Shown piece by piece: positions 18,080 through 28,395 of a DNA stretch of 64,000 bases (position 1 is the first letter of the stretch; each line of letters opens with the position of its first letter). The translations under genes were made by a program, and so were the position numbers. The notes under the pieces are model-generated. The model was not told the origin of the DNA, searched no databases, and saw only the letters and a list, made by a program, of their open reading frames with translations. Origin of the DNA: Deltaproteobacteria bacterium YD0425bin51 (GTDB lineage: Bacteria; Desulfobacterota; Desulfobacteria; Desulfobacterales; YD0425bin51); contig PDZS01000002.1 in the NCBI GenBank assembly GCA_002753225.1, forward strand, positions 124,001-188,000, read 5' to 3'.

Positions 18080-20350
18080 TTACTCCTTTTTACTTAAAAG
18101 AATTAATAAAGAAGGGGTTAAAAATAAGTCGCATAAAAGAGCTGATACCATAGTAACGCTTATCAGCAAACCAAAAAATATAACGGATTTTACATTTGCA
18201 AAAACCATAACCATGTATCCTATGATTAACAGCAATGCCGTAGTAATTATGGCTTTCCCTGAAGTAAGCAAAGTGTGTTCAACAGATTTAGGTATAGATC
18301 TCCCTTTATTACGCTCCTCCTGATACATAAAAATAAAGTGAGTCGTGTCATCCACTGAAATCCCCATTACAATAGCTGCTATTGTAACTGTTGCTATATC
18401 TAAATTGATTCCTACTGCGCCCATAAATCCTAGTGTCAGAAAAATCGGAAGGATATTTGGCACTATACCAATAAAGACAACTGTAAGAGATCTGAAAAGA
18501 ATTCCCATTGTTATAAATATAAAAATAAATGAAATGGTGAAACTGTAAATCTGGCTTTGCACAATATATTCCATCATTTTTATATAAAGAGGAACATATC
18601 CTCCAAATATTATATCAACATCTCCTTTGAATGTATCCTCTATTCTTGTTCTTACCCTTTCCTGTATAGTATTCATAACTTTGGAACTGATGTTAGGTAT
18701 GCGGACAGTTAAACGGGCTTCTGTATAATTATCATTAACAAAATAGGATAAATCATTTTCTTTATCCAGTTCATAGAGTAACAGTTCCTGTGCCACAGCT
18801 TCAGGAGTATCAGGAATTTTATAAGAAGATTCTTTATTGTCAGTCAGGACTTTGTTTAACTGCTTTACTACATCTGCTATTGAAGTAGCTTTTGAAAGAT
18901 CTGGGTCTTTATCCAAAGTCTCTTGCAGACTGCTCAGTTTATTTAAAAATTCAGGAGATTTAACTCCATGTGCGCCTTTGGGCTTTAACCTTACTTCCAG
19001 AGGAAGATAAAAGCCATAGTCTTTTTCAATAAAGAAAGAATCTTTTTTTACAGGGTTATTGTCTAGAAGGAAATTCATACTGTATGTATCTATTTTTAAG
19101 CCAAATATTCCTATAATCCCCATAATGAATAAAAAGGAACATAAAATAACAATTGTTTTATATTTTTTTTGATTTATGGAATTGATTTTGACGAGAAGTT
19201 TGTCAAATATTCCTAAATATTTATCAAACTTTTCATTTTCTGGTGAGACTTCTATCTTTTTTTCTTTGTGGGCTATAACTATTGAACTCATTATTATAGC
19301 AACAAAAAAAGCAAGGATTACTCCTATTCCAGAAAACAGACCAAAGCTTTTAAAAACTGCCATTGGAGATGAAACTAAGGATGCAAAACCTATGGCGTTA
19401 GTGATTGATGTAAAAAGGCATGGAATAAGGACAACATATAAGTTTCGCTTTAAGCGGTTTTCTCCCACCGGAGTATCATCATAATGAGAAAAAATGTGGA
19501 TTGCATCAGATAAGCATAAAATAATTACTACTGTTGGAAATATGGCGCTTATCATGTTAAAACTCTGCTTGCACATTGCAAATAAGTTTAATGATAGGAG
19601 GACAGAGAAAAAAATGGTCATAACAGATGCTAAAAGAAGCCCTCCCCTCCTGAATAAGACATAAATAGTAATTATAAGAAGCAGATATGATAAGGAAGTA
19701 AAAAGAGAAGAGTCATGGATACTTATTTTATTTAATTCCTCATAGGTGACTCCCATGCCTACAAGTTTGTAATTAAGACCTGATAAAGAATCATTTACAT
19801 ATTTAAGAACTTCAGGACGTTTTATATCAAAGTCAGAGGAGGCTTTTGGTTCAATCATCATCATTATGGCAGTCTCACCCTTATTAAAAAGGAGTTTTTT
19901 CCATAATGGATTTGATGTAATCCTTTGCTTTAATAATTCTGGGTTATACGAATTATCAGGAACTTTGTCTAACATATCCTCTACAACAAGTTCTCCATCT
20001 TTGCCATTTATATATGGAGAATTTGTAATGGATAAAACACGTTTAACTAAAGGATTTTTTTCAATATGCTCTGTTATTTTATAGATTTTACTGACAAATT
20101 CAGGGCTATAAACACTTGATTCAGGCTTTATCCATGCGAGAACAACCTCGTCATTGCCGTAGAGCTTTTTGAATTCATTATAATTCATAAGAGCTGGGTC
20201 ATCTTTAAGGAACCATATTTCAAGGGAGTTATCAATTTTCAAATTTTTTAAAAAATAAGTAGAACCTAATGTCAGAATAATTAAAAAAGCAAAAAGATAC
20301 CATCTATAATCAACTAAAAAATCAGAAAGTTTTTGATTCAAATTTTTCAT
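18080..20350 (-). CDS. MMPL-family RND exporter
   Basis: This is a 756-residue inner-membrane protein with the duplicated RND layout: a membrane helix, a large periplasmic loop, and five more helices, twice. The diagnostic charged positions in the central helices are visible as VVIILCLSDAIHIFSHYDD in the first half and AIVMGISVDDTTHFIFMYQ in the second. MMPL members are proton-driven exporters of lipids and other hydrophobic molecules. It is encoded between a BtaA-like enzyme and a lipoprotein-sorting protein, which suggests export of a lipid made by the neighbouring enzymes. The substrate itself cannot be read from the sequence. Confidence 0.92.
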   Translation of the reverse strand: MKNLNQKLSDFLVDYRWYLFAFLIILTLGSTYFLKNLKIDNSLEIWFLKDDPALMNYNEFKKLYGNDEVVLAWIKPESSVYSPEFVSKIYKITEHIEKNPLVKRVLSITNSPYINGKDGELVVEDMLDKVPDNSYNPELLKQRITSNPLWKKLLFNKGETAIMMMIEPKASSDFDIKRPEVLKYVNDSLSGLNYKLVGMGVTYEELNKISIHDSSLFTSLSYLLLIITIYVLFRRGGLLLASVMTIFFSVLLSLNLFAMCKQSFNMISAIFPTVVIILCLSDAIHIFSHYDDTPVGENRLKRNLYVVLIPCLFTSITNAIGFASLVSSPMAVFKSFGLFSGIGVILAFFVAIIMSSIVIAHKEKKIEVSPENEKFDKYLGIFDKLLVKINSINQKKYKTIVILCSFLFIMGIIGIFGLKIDTYSMNFLLDNNPVKKDSFFIEKDYGFYLPLEVRLKPKGAHGVKSPEFLNKLSSLQETLDKDPDLSKATSIADVVKQLNKVLTDNKESSYKIPDTPEAVAQELLLYELDKENDLSYFVNDNYTEARLTVRIPNISSKVMNTIQERVRTRIEDTFKGDVDIIFGGYVPLYIKMMEYIVQSQIYSFTISFIFIFITMGILFRSLTVVFIGIVPNILPIFLTLGFMGAVGINLDIATVTIAAIVMGISVDDTTHFIFMYQEERNKGRSIPKSVEHTLLTSGKAIITTALLLIIGYMVMVFANVKSVIFFGLLISVTMVSALLCDLFLTPSLLILLSKKE

Positions 20351-20358
20351 AATTTGTC

Positions 20359-21447
20359 CTATGTTTCAGCTATTATAAATCTTTTATAAAACCATGCTTT
20401 ATCTTTTTTATGAAGAGTTTCTGAAAAATCTTTGTTCGTTTTTACTGGGAAATCATCAGGTATTGTCCTGTCTGCCAGCATATTCCAAAAAGCAATTCTT
20501 GCTCCTTTAGATGAAGAAGATACAATATTTGAAAGCTCATCTCTATATTCAGCCATGCTCATATATTCAAAAATATCAGATAGATTGAATGCATCAAATT
20601 TTATTTGGTTGTATTCTTTAAGGCTTGCTCTTAAATCTCCATGGAAAGGTTTGATTCTGTCTATGTTTGATTTTATTTTTTCAAAATTATTTTCCCTCAA
20701 ATACATTGGAAGGGCATGTTTGGGGAAATTTTTATTAAAAATATAGTTTAAATAAGGATTTGAATAAGTAGGAATTTCAGTAAAAGCATATTTTGTCCGG
20801 TTTAAAAGATTAGAAGCAACGCTTCCTTCTACATAATTAAAAAATTCAGGGTCCCTGCCTAAAAGCCCCATTGTAAATTTACCGAAAAATATTCTAAACA
20901 AGATTCTCCAATTTATATTATCCCAATATTTTTTGTAAAATTCACGTTGACTAGATATGTCCTTTTTTTCAAGAAGGCTATCTATTGCTGATTTCCAATG
21001 AATAAGGGGAAGAACATAATTTCTAAAAATATCAAAGTAGTTTTCAAATTTCCCTGCATGGATAACACCATTTTTAATTAAGTCTAAATTATTGTCCCAA
21101 AAGCTTTTTGAATCATCATTCATGCTCTCTTTTATATCAAAATATATTTTTTCTCTGTTTGATTCTTTTTCTATTCCGAGCAATTTAATTACTTCATCAT
21201 AATTAAGATGCTTGAAAGCTGCAATCCGCAAATTAAGACAAGCAAGCTGAGCTTTATTTAAATCTATTGCAACAACAAGTTCAGGGTCTCCAACTAAAAG
21301 GGATAAAGAATTATCTCCAGCAGAGGCTATTGAAATACATTTGTCGCCTGATTTTATATCTAGGGCTTCAAATAGTATATCTGCATCTTCCCAGCAGTTA
21401 GCATATCTTATAAAATCAAACCGTGCTTTTTCTTCTATTTTTGCCAT
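20359..21447 (-). CDS. DUF3419 / BtaA-like SAM 3-amino-3-carboxypropyltransferase
   Basis: This is a 362-residue protein with a SAM-binding segment, IKSGDKCISIASAGDNSLSLLV, followed by VVAIDLNKAQLACLNLRIAAF, the diagnostic DUF3419 block. Characterised BtaA transfers the aminocarboxypropyl group of SAM to diacylglycerol in betaine-lipid synthesis. No BtaB-like N-methyltransferase is seen nearby, so a finished betaine lipid cannot be assumed and the acceptor may be another lipid or alcohol. It sits 8 bases upstream of the exporter and 17 bases after the radical SAM gene, in one operon. AAGGA precedes the ATG. Confidence 0.85.
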   Translation of the reverse strand: MAKIEEKARFDFIRYANCWEDADILFEALDIKSGDKCISIASAGDNSLSLLVGDPELVVAIDLNKAQLACLNLRIAAFKHLNYDEVIKLLGIEKESNREKIYFDIKESMNDDSKSFWDNNLDLIKNGVIHAGKFENYFDIFRNYVLPLIHWKSAIDSLLEKKDISSQREFYKKYWDNINWRILFRIFFGKFTMGLLGRDPEFFNYVEGSVASNLLNRTKYAFTEIPTYSNPYLNYIFNKNFPKHALPMYLRENNFEKIKSNIDRIKPFHGDLRASLKEYNQIKFDAFNLSDIFEYMSMAEYRDELSNIVSSSSKGARIAFWNMLADRTIPDDFPVKTNKDFSETLHKKDKAWFYKRFIIAET

Positions 21448-21464
21448 ATTTTTTTTCCTTAACG

Positions 21465-22820
21465 TTAATTTGTTAGCTTATAATTAGCATAAGTCTTTCG
21501 TGATTTAAAATTCATCAAAATAATAGTTGCAGCAAACTTAGGATTAAAAGTTTTCCATAAACTTTTAAGTCCCCGCATAAAAATTCTTTGAGGAGAATAG
21601 AAATCCATCCCTGTTTCTTTAACCCATTTTTTAAGCTCAAATGGATCTAATTTTTTTAAATCAAAAAGAACTCCCATCATTAATTCATTTAATTTTTTCC
21701 AATCTTCAGGAAAATTTTTCAAGTGTAATCTATTCTGCTCTTTTAAAGATTCAAAAAGCTTTGTGCCTGGAAGAGGCTGAACTATTTGAAGTCTTAAAAT
21801 ATCAAAATCAATTTGTTTAAGAAATTCAGAAGTCTTATTTAAAACTTCAATATCATCAGAGTCATTCCCGACAAGCATTTCTCCAACTACCATCATTCCT
21901 CTTTTTTGAGCATTTTCAACAAGTCTTTTATAAGAATCAGTGCCATATTTAAGGTTTAAATGCTTGTTCATGTCTTTTAATGAATCTGGATTTATTGATT
22001 CAAAACCTACAAACCATGCAGCACATCCTGCTTTTTGGGCAAGTTCTAAAGCTTCAATATCATCTAAAGAATTTATTGAACCATATCCCATAAAATATTT
22101 AAACTTTATTGTACCTTTTTGTTTTTCTTCATAAATTCTTCTGCAAAGCTCTTTAAACCTCTCAACATCTTTACTTTTATAGCCATACATATTTCCATCT
22201 GAAAAGAAAACCATATCATATGCTTCAGGCAGAGTTTTTAATTCTTCGATAACATCTTCAACTTCCCTTGTCCTATAAGTGCCATTGTAAAATCTATGTA
22301 TTGAGCAGAAATTACAGTTAAAAGGGCAGCCCCTGCTTGTTGAAACAGGTATGAATGAATATTTATGTCTAAAAAGGTCATGACGAGGCATTTTGAGGTC
22401 TTTTAATGGTTTAAAAGAGCCTATGTATTCTTTTTTAAGGGAGTTGTTTTCATAATCAGAAATTATCTGGCCTATTACTTCCTCGCCATCTCCAATGCAT
22501 ACTGAATCGCAATATGGCTTTGTTTCATCTGGACAAATAGAAGCATGAACTCCTCCTAATACTACTTTTGCACCTTTATTTCTAAACTCTTGAGCAATTT
22601 CATAAGCACGGTTTATTGTGACTGTAGTTGTTGTTATTCCGACAATATCAAAATGAGCATTAAAATCAATTGATTCAACCTGCTCGTCAATGATTGTTAC
22701 TTCCCAATGCTTTGGAATATAGGCTGCCAGATATCCTAATCCAAGAGGATATAACGTTTTTATATTTCTATCAATTTCTTTATTGGTAAAAACAGGCTGT
22801 ATTAAAGCTATTTTTGGCAT
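21465..22820 (-). CDS. B12-binding radical SAM protein
   Basis: This is a 451-residue protein. The N-terminal Rossmann-like cobalamin domain (PLGLGYLAAYIP, then FDIVGITTTTVTINRAYEIA and VVLGGVHASI) is followed by a radical SAM barrel with SRGCPFNCNFCS, the CxxxCxxC iron-sulfur motif. This architecture (as in the hopanoid methylase HpnP and BchE) performs radical methylation or ring chemistry on unactivated carbons. The gene follows a GGAG site and is in the same direction and operon as the BtaA-like and MMPL genes. Modification of a lipid or isoprenoid in this cluster is likely. The exact reaction is not determinable. Confidence 0.85.
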   Translation of the reverse strand: MPKIALIQPVFTNKEIDRNIKTLYPLGLGYLAAYIPKHWEVTIIDEQVESIDFNAHFDIVGITTTTVTINRAYEIAQEFRNKGAKVVLGGVHASICPDETKPYCDSVCIGDGEEVIGQIISDYENNSLKKEYIGSFKPLKDLKMPRHDLFRHKYSFIPVSTSRGCPFNCNFCSIHRFYNGTYRTREVEDVIEELKTLPEAYDMVFFSDGNMYGYKSKDVERFKELCRRIYEEKQKGTIKFKYFMGYGSINSLDDIEALELAQKAGCAAWFVGFESINPDSLKDMNKHLNLKYGTDSYKRLVENAQKRGMMVVGEMLVGNDSDDIEVLNKTSEFLKQIDFDILRLQIVQPLPGTKLFESLKEQNRLHLKNFPEDWKKLNELMMGVLFDLKKLDPFELKKWVKETGMDFYSPQRIFMRGLKSLWKTFNPKFAATIILMNFKSRKTYANYKLTN

Positions 22821-22864
22821 ATTGAACTACTCCTTATTTTTGTTTAAAAGTAAATAACATTAAC

Positions 22865-24670
22865 TCACAGACTAGAAAAAGTCATATCAGCAGTTAAAAT
22901 TTCATTTTTGTGGAGCCATTTTTCAACATCTGGTTCAAATCCGTTTACACTTAAATATATAGCGCATAAATCTATTAACTTGCCAGTATTTTCTTTAAGG
23001 GCTTTTTTTATGGCTTCTATTTTTGATAAATAAGACTCACAATCATTTAAAGATGGAGATTTTTTCTCACGATTTTTCATCTCAAATACGATTGCCCAAT
23101 AATTTTTCTCATCCCATCCTTCTATAAAAACATCTAATTCTATGCGAAATATCCCTGATATATAAAACCAATAATTCATCCACACATTCTGAAATTCCTT
23201 TTTGCTGAATTCAGATAATATTTTTTCTAGCTTTTCATCTTGTGGAAATTGTCTTACCCGGTTTTTCAGGTCATTTAACATAGCTTTTTGTCTTATGATT
23301 CTATTGAATTCACGAAAAACAATAAATTCAGGAAGTCTTCCCTTAAGTTCATTATATTTACCTTGCAGGGACTGATATTTTAGCCCAAGTTCATGTATTT
23401 GAGTTGTCATTTCTGTATTGAAATTTGGAATTTCTTGGTCTATTTCATCTTGATATTTTTGTCTAAATATTTTGTCTAAAATATCATCTGGAATACCTTT
23501 ATACCGATAATCTGTGCTGCCTCTGCCTATTAGATCTCCTCTTATTAAGGCTTCAAGTTTTTTTTCAAGAGTTGGATCGTCCATATTCAGCTTTAGATAA
23601 TCATTGATTTCTTTTCGAGTGCATTCTCTATGCCTTTCCTTTGAAAGAAATAGAAGTATCCGTTTTGCATTCTTTTCATTAACTGTACTTAGAGTACTGT
23701 CTATATACTCTGTCCAAGTCTGTCTTGTCTCACTTGTTTCAGTTTTGACTTCATAGTTTAATGTTTGAATAACACCATCTGGCGTTGATAGATCCTTTTC
23801 TGAAAAATCGCTTTTGAACAAGCAGTTAATGAAATACGGATCGCTTTGAGTCAGTTCATTAATTGTAACTGCGCTTTCTTGTGTTACCTGCCATCCTGTA
23901 TATTCAGAGTATCTGTAAACTGCTGACAGCCCTTCTTCAGGAGCAAGTTTTGGAGAAATATCTGTTCTTCTCAATCTTCCTCCAGGGAATAAATCACTTA
24001 TCATTTCTACCATCCAGCCGACATAACTTCCAGAAACCAGCATTGGCGCAATTTTTGATTCAGACAAACGATGGAACCTTCCCGGCAGGTTATGCAATAA
24101 AACTGTAAAGCTTTCATCTCTAAATAGATATTTCGTCATATATTGCATTTCATCGATCATGACTAGAAAAAATTTGTTAAAAGTCAAAGCAAATCTTTCT
24201 GGAGCGCCAAAAGCATAATCTATTAATAAGTCTAATCTTCCCTTTTCATCCTGGAGCATAACGCGATCAATATCTTTTACGATTTTATTATCAATATTTT
24301 TTGCCAGCTCCTTAAGTTCAGCGATATCTAAAGGCTGGTTTGAATTTAAAGGAGTTTGAGACATAAAACTAAAGTATTGAGTCAGGAATGCAGAATAATA
24401 ATCCAAAGCAAAATCGCGGACCCAAATATTACTTTCCTTTATTTCATAATAAAATGGCACAACTGTACCTTTTTCATTCCATAAAATATTAAATATACGT
24501 TGAAGAATAGCTGTTTTACCGCTTTTCCTGCGGGCAAGCAAGGCTCTTGATTTTGCTAGTTCTTTAGGAATCCATGCAATCCAATTCATGAGCAGCTGCA
24601 TTTCTTTTTTTCTGCCGCAAAATAAATGAGGATTTCCTATTTGTTCTTTTAATGCATAAATCATTGTCAT
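22865..24670 (-). CDS. AAA/STAND-type ATPase with PD-(D/E)XK-like C-terminus
   Basis: I chose the ATG at 24670 (MTMIYALKEQIGNP), near an AAAGG site; a TTG at 24730 would add 20 residues. The protein has about 601 residues. CGRKKEMQLL is followed by Walker A ARRKSGKTAIL and Walker B FFLVMIDEMQYM. A winged-helix region is plausible near 350-420, with a coiled stretch after it. The C-terminus has GWDEKNYWAIVFEMKNREK, which fits the D...ExK core of DUF234-like nuclease domains. Such archaeal-type ATPases are often mobile or multicopy. It interrupts the lipid cluster and is probably an accessory insertion. Its target is unknown. Confidence 0.75.
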   Translation of the reverse strand: MTMIYALKEQIGNPHLFCGRKKEMQLLMNWIAWIPKELAKSRALLARRKSGKTAILQRIFNILWNEKGTVVPFYYEIKESNIWVRDFALDYYSAFLTQYFSFMSQTPLNSNQPLDIAELKELAKNIDNKIVKDIDRVMLQDEKGRLDLLIDYAFGAPERFALTFNKFFLVMIDEMQYMTKYLFRDESFTVLLHNLPGRFHRLSESKIAPMLVSGSYVGWMVEMISDLFPGGRLRRTDISPKLAPEEGLSAVYRYSEYTGWQVTQESAVTINELTQSDPYFINCLFKSDFSEKDLSTPDGVIQTLNYEVKTETSETRQTWTEYIDSTLSTVNEKNAKRILLFLSKERHRECTRKEINDYLKLNMDDPTLEKKLEALIRGDLIGRGSTDYRYKGIPDDILDKIFRQKYQDEIDQEIPNFNTEMTTQIHELGLKYQSLQGKYNELKGRLPEFIVFREFNRIIRQKAMLNDLKNRVRQFPQDEKLEKILSEFSKKEFQNVWMNYWFYISGIFRIELDVFIEGWDEKNYWAIVFEMKNREKKSPSLNDCESYLSKIEAIKKALKENTGKLIDLCAIYLSVNGFEPDVEKWLHKNEILTADMTFSSL

Positions 24671-24750
24671 ATACCTTTCAAAAACATTTTTCATATATCT
24701 TGAATTTATGTTTTCATTATGATAATCCAATTTAATTTAAGGAGTTTTTT

Positions 24751-25659
24751 ATGTCATTAATTAAAAAATATTATGATTATTCTAAGGAAAGGTTTCCTAT
24801 TGTACCAGCACTACTATATTCAGGTTCTCTATATTATTTGTCTTATTTCTTTCCTTCATTATTGCCAAGTTCTGAGCCGCCCCAAATATTTTCTTCAATT
24901 CTTGGCTGGATCGTTCTTTTTTTTACAATTCTCCACTTAAGAATATTTGATGAACATAAGGACTATAAAAAAGATAAAATTGCTCATCCAGATAGAATGC
25001 TTAGCAGAGGAATTATTACTTTGCAAGATTTAAGAAAACTGTTATTTGTGGTATTATTTCTCGAAGCTTTGATAAGCATATATTTAGGTATTGAATTGTT
25101 TTTCATATGGCTTCTTATACTTTTATGGTCAATACTTATGTTTTTTGAATTTTTTGCCCCTGAATTTCTGAATAGAAGAATTGTACTTTATTTAATAAGC
25201 CACCAAATTATTGTTCCAATTATTTGCTTATTTGGCTTCCTTCAACGAATCAAATTATTAGAAATATTTAATGCTAATTTAATATATATTTTCATTTTTT
25301 TTATAGGAGTTATGTGCAACACCATAACCTATGAAATTGCACGTAAAACATGGTCAAAGGATCGCGAGCATGAACATGCTGATTCATACACTAAGTTCTG
25401 GGGAACTTTTCCAGCAGTTGTTATAAATCAAATTATATCAGGATTAACCACCACTTCATTTTTATATATTTATATTAAAAATAATTTGTCTTTAACCTAT
25501 TCTATTGTTCTTATTGGAATATGGCTAGTCTTCTTGATTGTTGAAATTATGTTTCTCATGGACCCTGTTAAAAAGAAGTCTAAAATGGTTGAAATAGCAG
25601 GCGCATTGTTCACTATAGTAGTTTTTATTAATTCTGCTGTTGGGTTTGCCTTTATTTAA
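24751..25659 (+). CDS. UbiA-like integral membrane protein
   Basis: This is a 302-residue protein with about eight hydrophobic helices. The motif HLRIFDEHKDYKKDKIAHPDR matches the first aspartate-rich motif of UbiA prenyltransferases (DxxxDxxxD-like, here DEHKDYKKD). YEIARKTWSKDREHEHADSY resembles the second one. UbiA enzymes transfer a prenyl diphosphate chain to an acceptor in the membrane. The position beside the HMG-CoA-reductase fusion and dxr makes an isoprenoid substrate plausible. It is the only plus-strand gene of the cluster and its end overlaps the convergent ligase gene by 8 bases. A GGAG site precedes the ATG. Confidence 0.75.
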   Translation: MSLIKKYYDYSKERFPIVPALLYSGSLYYLSYFFPSLLPSSEPPQIFSSILGWIVLFFTILHLRIFDEHKDYKKDKIAHPDRMLSRGIITLQDLRKLLFVVLFLEALISIYLGIELFFIWLLILLWSILMFFEFFAPEFLNRRIVLYLISHQIIVPIICLFGFLQRIKLLEIFNANLIYIFIFFIGVMCNTITYEIARKTWSKDREHEHADSYTKFWGTFPAVVINQIISGLTTTSFLYIYIKNNLSLTYSIVLIGIWLVFLIVEIMFLMDPVKKKSKMVEIAGALFTIVVFINSAVGFAFI

Positions 25660-27259
25660 AATCTTTAGAGAATTGTTTGCGTAGAGTAGGTCTGTCAATC
25701 TTGCTATTATGCCGGCCATCAACAGGTATTTCTGTTACAAGTTTTACTTTAATATCAGATAAATCAGCTTCTTTGAGCCATGTTTTGACTGCTGTTTCTA
25801 CTTTATTTTTATCTGCATCAAGGCTGCAAGCTATGGCTATAAGAGGATTGTTTTTGTCTTTATCTGCAATTAAAGCTGATCTTTCTATGCCTGGAATTTC
25901 GTCAATTTTTAGTTCAATAGGATAGGGTTGCAAGATCTTTCCTTTGTAATTAACAACATCTTTGCATCTTCCTGTAAGCCAGATTCTCCCTTCTTTATCA
26001 AAATAGCCTGTATCACCAGTTCTGTGCCATACATTTCCAGCAATCCCCGGTATTTTATTCTCTCTGTTAGCTTCTGGATTATCAATATATCGTTTTACAA
26101 CATGAGGTCCTGTTGCAACTAATTCTCCAATTTCACCATTTGGCAAAATATAGCTTTTAAGAGTCCTATCAGTAATATCATCTGGATTTTTAGGTAAATT
26201 GACAAATTCAACTTTTGCTTCAGATACAGGTTTTCCTACCAATAGACCTTCTCCTTTGGATGACAAAATTTCGTCAATGGATATAGTGCTTACAGGTTCT
26301 ATTTCTGTTGAACCATATCCAACATTAATAGATGTTTCAGGAAGAGCCTCTCGCATAATTTTACACAGTGTAAGCGATACAGGCGCTCCTCCTGTAATTA
26401 AGGTTTTTAAAGAGGGCAATGTAGTTTTATTTTGAATAATATACTTACAAAATTTAGCCATGAAAGCAGGTGCACCACTTAGCCTTGTTATATTATTTTC
26501 TTTAATTTGCTGGACTATTATTTGGGGATTCACTTTAGCAGGAGTTCCTAAATTCATGCCAGGCAGAACGGTTGTCATGCCGCAGGCAAGATTATGAAAT
26601 ACAAATACAGGGAAGCAAGTCATGTCAATATCACCCAATTTATCTGGCCAGTCTTCTCGAATGGCTAAATGCTGATTAAGCAAACATCCATGTGTTCGGT
26701 CAGCTCCTTTAGGTCTACCTGTGCTTCCAGAAGTATAAGTAATTAAAGCAGTATGATCATCTGAAACATTTGCAAGAGCTATTTCCTGAGAAGTATCATC
26801 AAGGAGGTAAGATAAAGGTTTGACTTTTAGACCGCATTTATCAATTGAATACCATTCGCATTTCCATAATTGGGGTAAAAAAAAGCGATATTTTAAAAAA
26901 GCATCCATACTTATAAGAACTTTTGCTTTTGCGTCAGAAATAGCCATTAAAAATTTTTTTATTCCCATGCCAGTATCAATAAGAACAGATATAATTCCAG
27001 AAGCCATCAGAGCCAGAATAAAAGCATACATGTCAACATTTGGAGGAAATAATAAAATTACCCGATCTCTAGATATTAGACCTTTTTTTTTAAGCCCTGA
27101 TATATAAGCCTTAATCCGCTGAGATAATTCGCCAAAAGTAAGGGTTTCATATGATGTCACCTTTTCATCTGTCCATTCTTTAGGGATTCTTAAGGCCACT
27201 CGTTCTGGAAATTTTTTAGCATTTTCAAATATAATGTGAGCTACATTTTGATTCTGCAT
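25652..27259 (-). CDS. Acyl-AMP/CoA ligase (OleC-like)
   Basis: This is a 535-residue adenylate-forming enzyme. Motifs in order are TYTSGSTGRPKGADRTH (ATP/P-loop), VGYGSTEIEPVS (A5) and RTGDTGYFDKEGRIWLTGRCKDVV (A7-A8), with a final lysine candidate in GRHNSKIDRPTLRK. The overall sequence resembles fatty-acid CoA/AMP ligases such as OleC. It activates a carboxylic acid as acyl-adenylate. It follows the GNAT-like gene by 15 bases and is the last gene of the operon descending from dxr. The acid activated is unknown. Confidence 0.88.
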   Translation of the reverse strand: MQNQNVAHIIFENAKKFPERVALRIPKEWTDEKVTSYETLTFGELSQRIKAYISGLKKKGLISRDRVILLFPPNVDMYAFILALMASGIISVLIDTGMGIKKFLMAISDAKAKVLISMDAFLKYRFFLPQLWKCEWYSIDKCGLKVKPLSYLLDDTSQEIALANVSDDHTALITYTSGSTGRPKGADRTHGCLLNQHLAIREDWPDKLGDIDMTCFPVFVFHNLACGMTTVLPGMNLGTPAKVNPQIIVQQIKENNITRLSGAPAFMAKFCKYIIQNKTTLPSLKTLITGGAPVSLTLCKIMREALPETSINVGYGSTEIEPVSTISIDEILSSKGEGLLVGKPVSEAKVEFVNLPKNPDDITDRTLKSYILPNGEIGELVATGPHVVKRYIDNPEANRENKIPGIAGNVWHRTGDTGYFDKEGRIWLTGRCKDVVNYKGKILQPYPIELKIDEIPGIERSALIADKDKNNPLIAIACSLDADKNKVETAVKTWLKEADLSDIKVKLVTEIPVDGRHNSKIDRPTLRKQFSKDFK

Positions 27260-27274
27260 GTTATTTCTCTTATT

Positions 27275-28381
27275 TTATATTTTTTTTATGAAAAGACCAT
27301 ATTGGCGGATCAAATCATCTGGTCTGGTAAAAATTTTTGCTGCGATTTTTTTTGATGGATTATCAGCACGCATTGTTGAGCCTGCCATAAATTTATAGTC
27401 TTCCTTAGCCCACTCTGCCGATGCAAAATTTATAGTAGAAAAAAGCCCTGCTTTACGATATTTTGGGTGTACTCCGCCGCTTTTTGAAATAAACATGGGA
27501 TTTTTTAAAAGAGGAAAATGCTTTTTGTATTCAAGCTGGTTTTGTGGAACAAAATTTTTATATTCTTGCCTGCAAATTGGGCTATAATCTGGATAAGAAA
27601 TTATAAAACCTGCAATTTTATCTTCTGAATCTATAGCTAAAACCGAAGTTTTAGGACAAAATTTATTGGCAAAAGATTTCCCAAAATAATGTTTGAAAGT
27701 TTCAAATGCAATACCTGAATATGCAAAATTATTTGAAAATACTATATCGCAATACTCATATAACTTGGGTATATTCTCCAGCCAATATTCAGGAGTTAGC
27801 TGAAATAGTTTAAGCTCCAGCTCTTTTGCATGTTCAAAAGGATTTATAAATTTGGATCTAAAATTTTCCAGTACTCCATCTAAGTTCCCAGTATAGCTCA
27901 AATATTCTTTTACTAAAGTGTATCCTAATTCCTGGATTATTTTTTGATAATAAGGGGGATTATAGGGTTCTCCGGGGAAATATCCTGCTTCAAAATGATT
28001 TAATCTTATTCTATTTGCTCCAAAAGTAGTGAAGTTAATAGGACCATAGATCATTTCTGCGCCTTTGTTTTTTGACCATGATTCAAAATCTTTAAAGAGT
28101 TTTTTATTCGGCTCTAAAACATCTTTTGTTTCCCAATAGCCGAAATATGCTACTTTTTTATCGTCTATTGTCTGTTTGGGGTTGTAAAAACCACAGAGTC
28201 TTGCTTGTCCAGCCTCTACTCCAAGCCAAGCATTACAGACTTTAAAATAAGGATTATTTAGACTAAATGAATATTCTATTTCTTCAGGTTGTTCAGGCAT
28301 CCAATTAGGATCATCCTTGTAAACTGATAATGCTATGTTATGAAATTCCTTTGGGAATTCATTTTGTGGCTGCCATTCCAT
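27275..28381 (-). CDS. GNAT-like acyltransferase family protein
   Basis: This is a 368-residue soluble protein without membrane helices. The C-terminal part (SVLAIDSEDKIAGFIISYPDY, then SGGVHPKYRKAGLFSTINFASAEW) looks like the acyl-CoA-binding strand and Q/RxxGxG/A-like turn of GNAT folds. EMIYGPINFTTFGANRIRLNH is typical of long proteins annotated as GNAT N-acyltransferases of unknown role. It lies between the ligase and the PEP-synthase-like gene with gaps of 15 bases or fewer, so it probably transfers an acyl group in the same pathway. Its substrate is not known. Confidence 0.65.
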   Translation of the reverse strand: MEWQPQNEFPKEFHNIALSVYKDDPNWMPEQPEEIEYSFSLNNPYFKVCNAWLGVEAGQARLCGFYNPKQTIDDKKVAYFGYWETKDVLEPNKKLFKDFESWSKNKGAEMIYGPINFTTFGANRIRLNHFEAGYFPGEPYNPPYYQKIIQELGYTLVKEYLSYTGNLDGVLENFRSKFINPFEHAKELELKLFQLTPEYWLENIPKLYEYCDIVFSNNFAYSGIAFETFKHYFGKSFANKFCPKTSVLAIDSEDKIAGFIISYPDYSPICRQEYKNFVPQNQLEYKKHFPLLKNPMFISKSGGVHPKYRKAGLFSTINFASAEWAKEDYKFMAGSTMRADNPSKKIAAKIFTRPDDLIRQYGLFIKKI

Positions 28382-28395
28382 GATATTTGTCCTCC

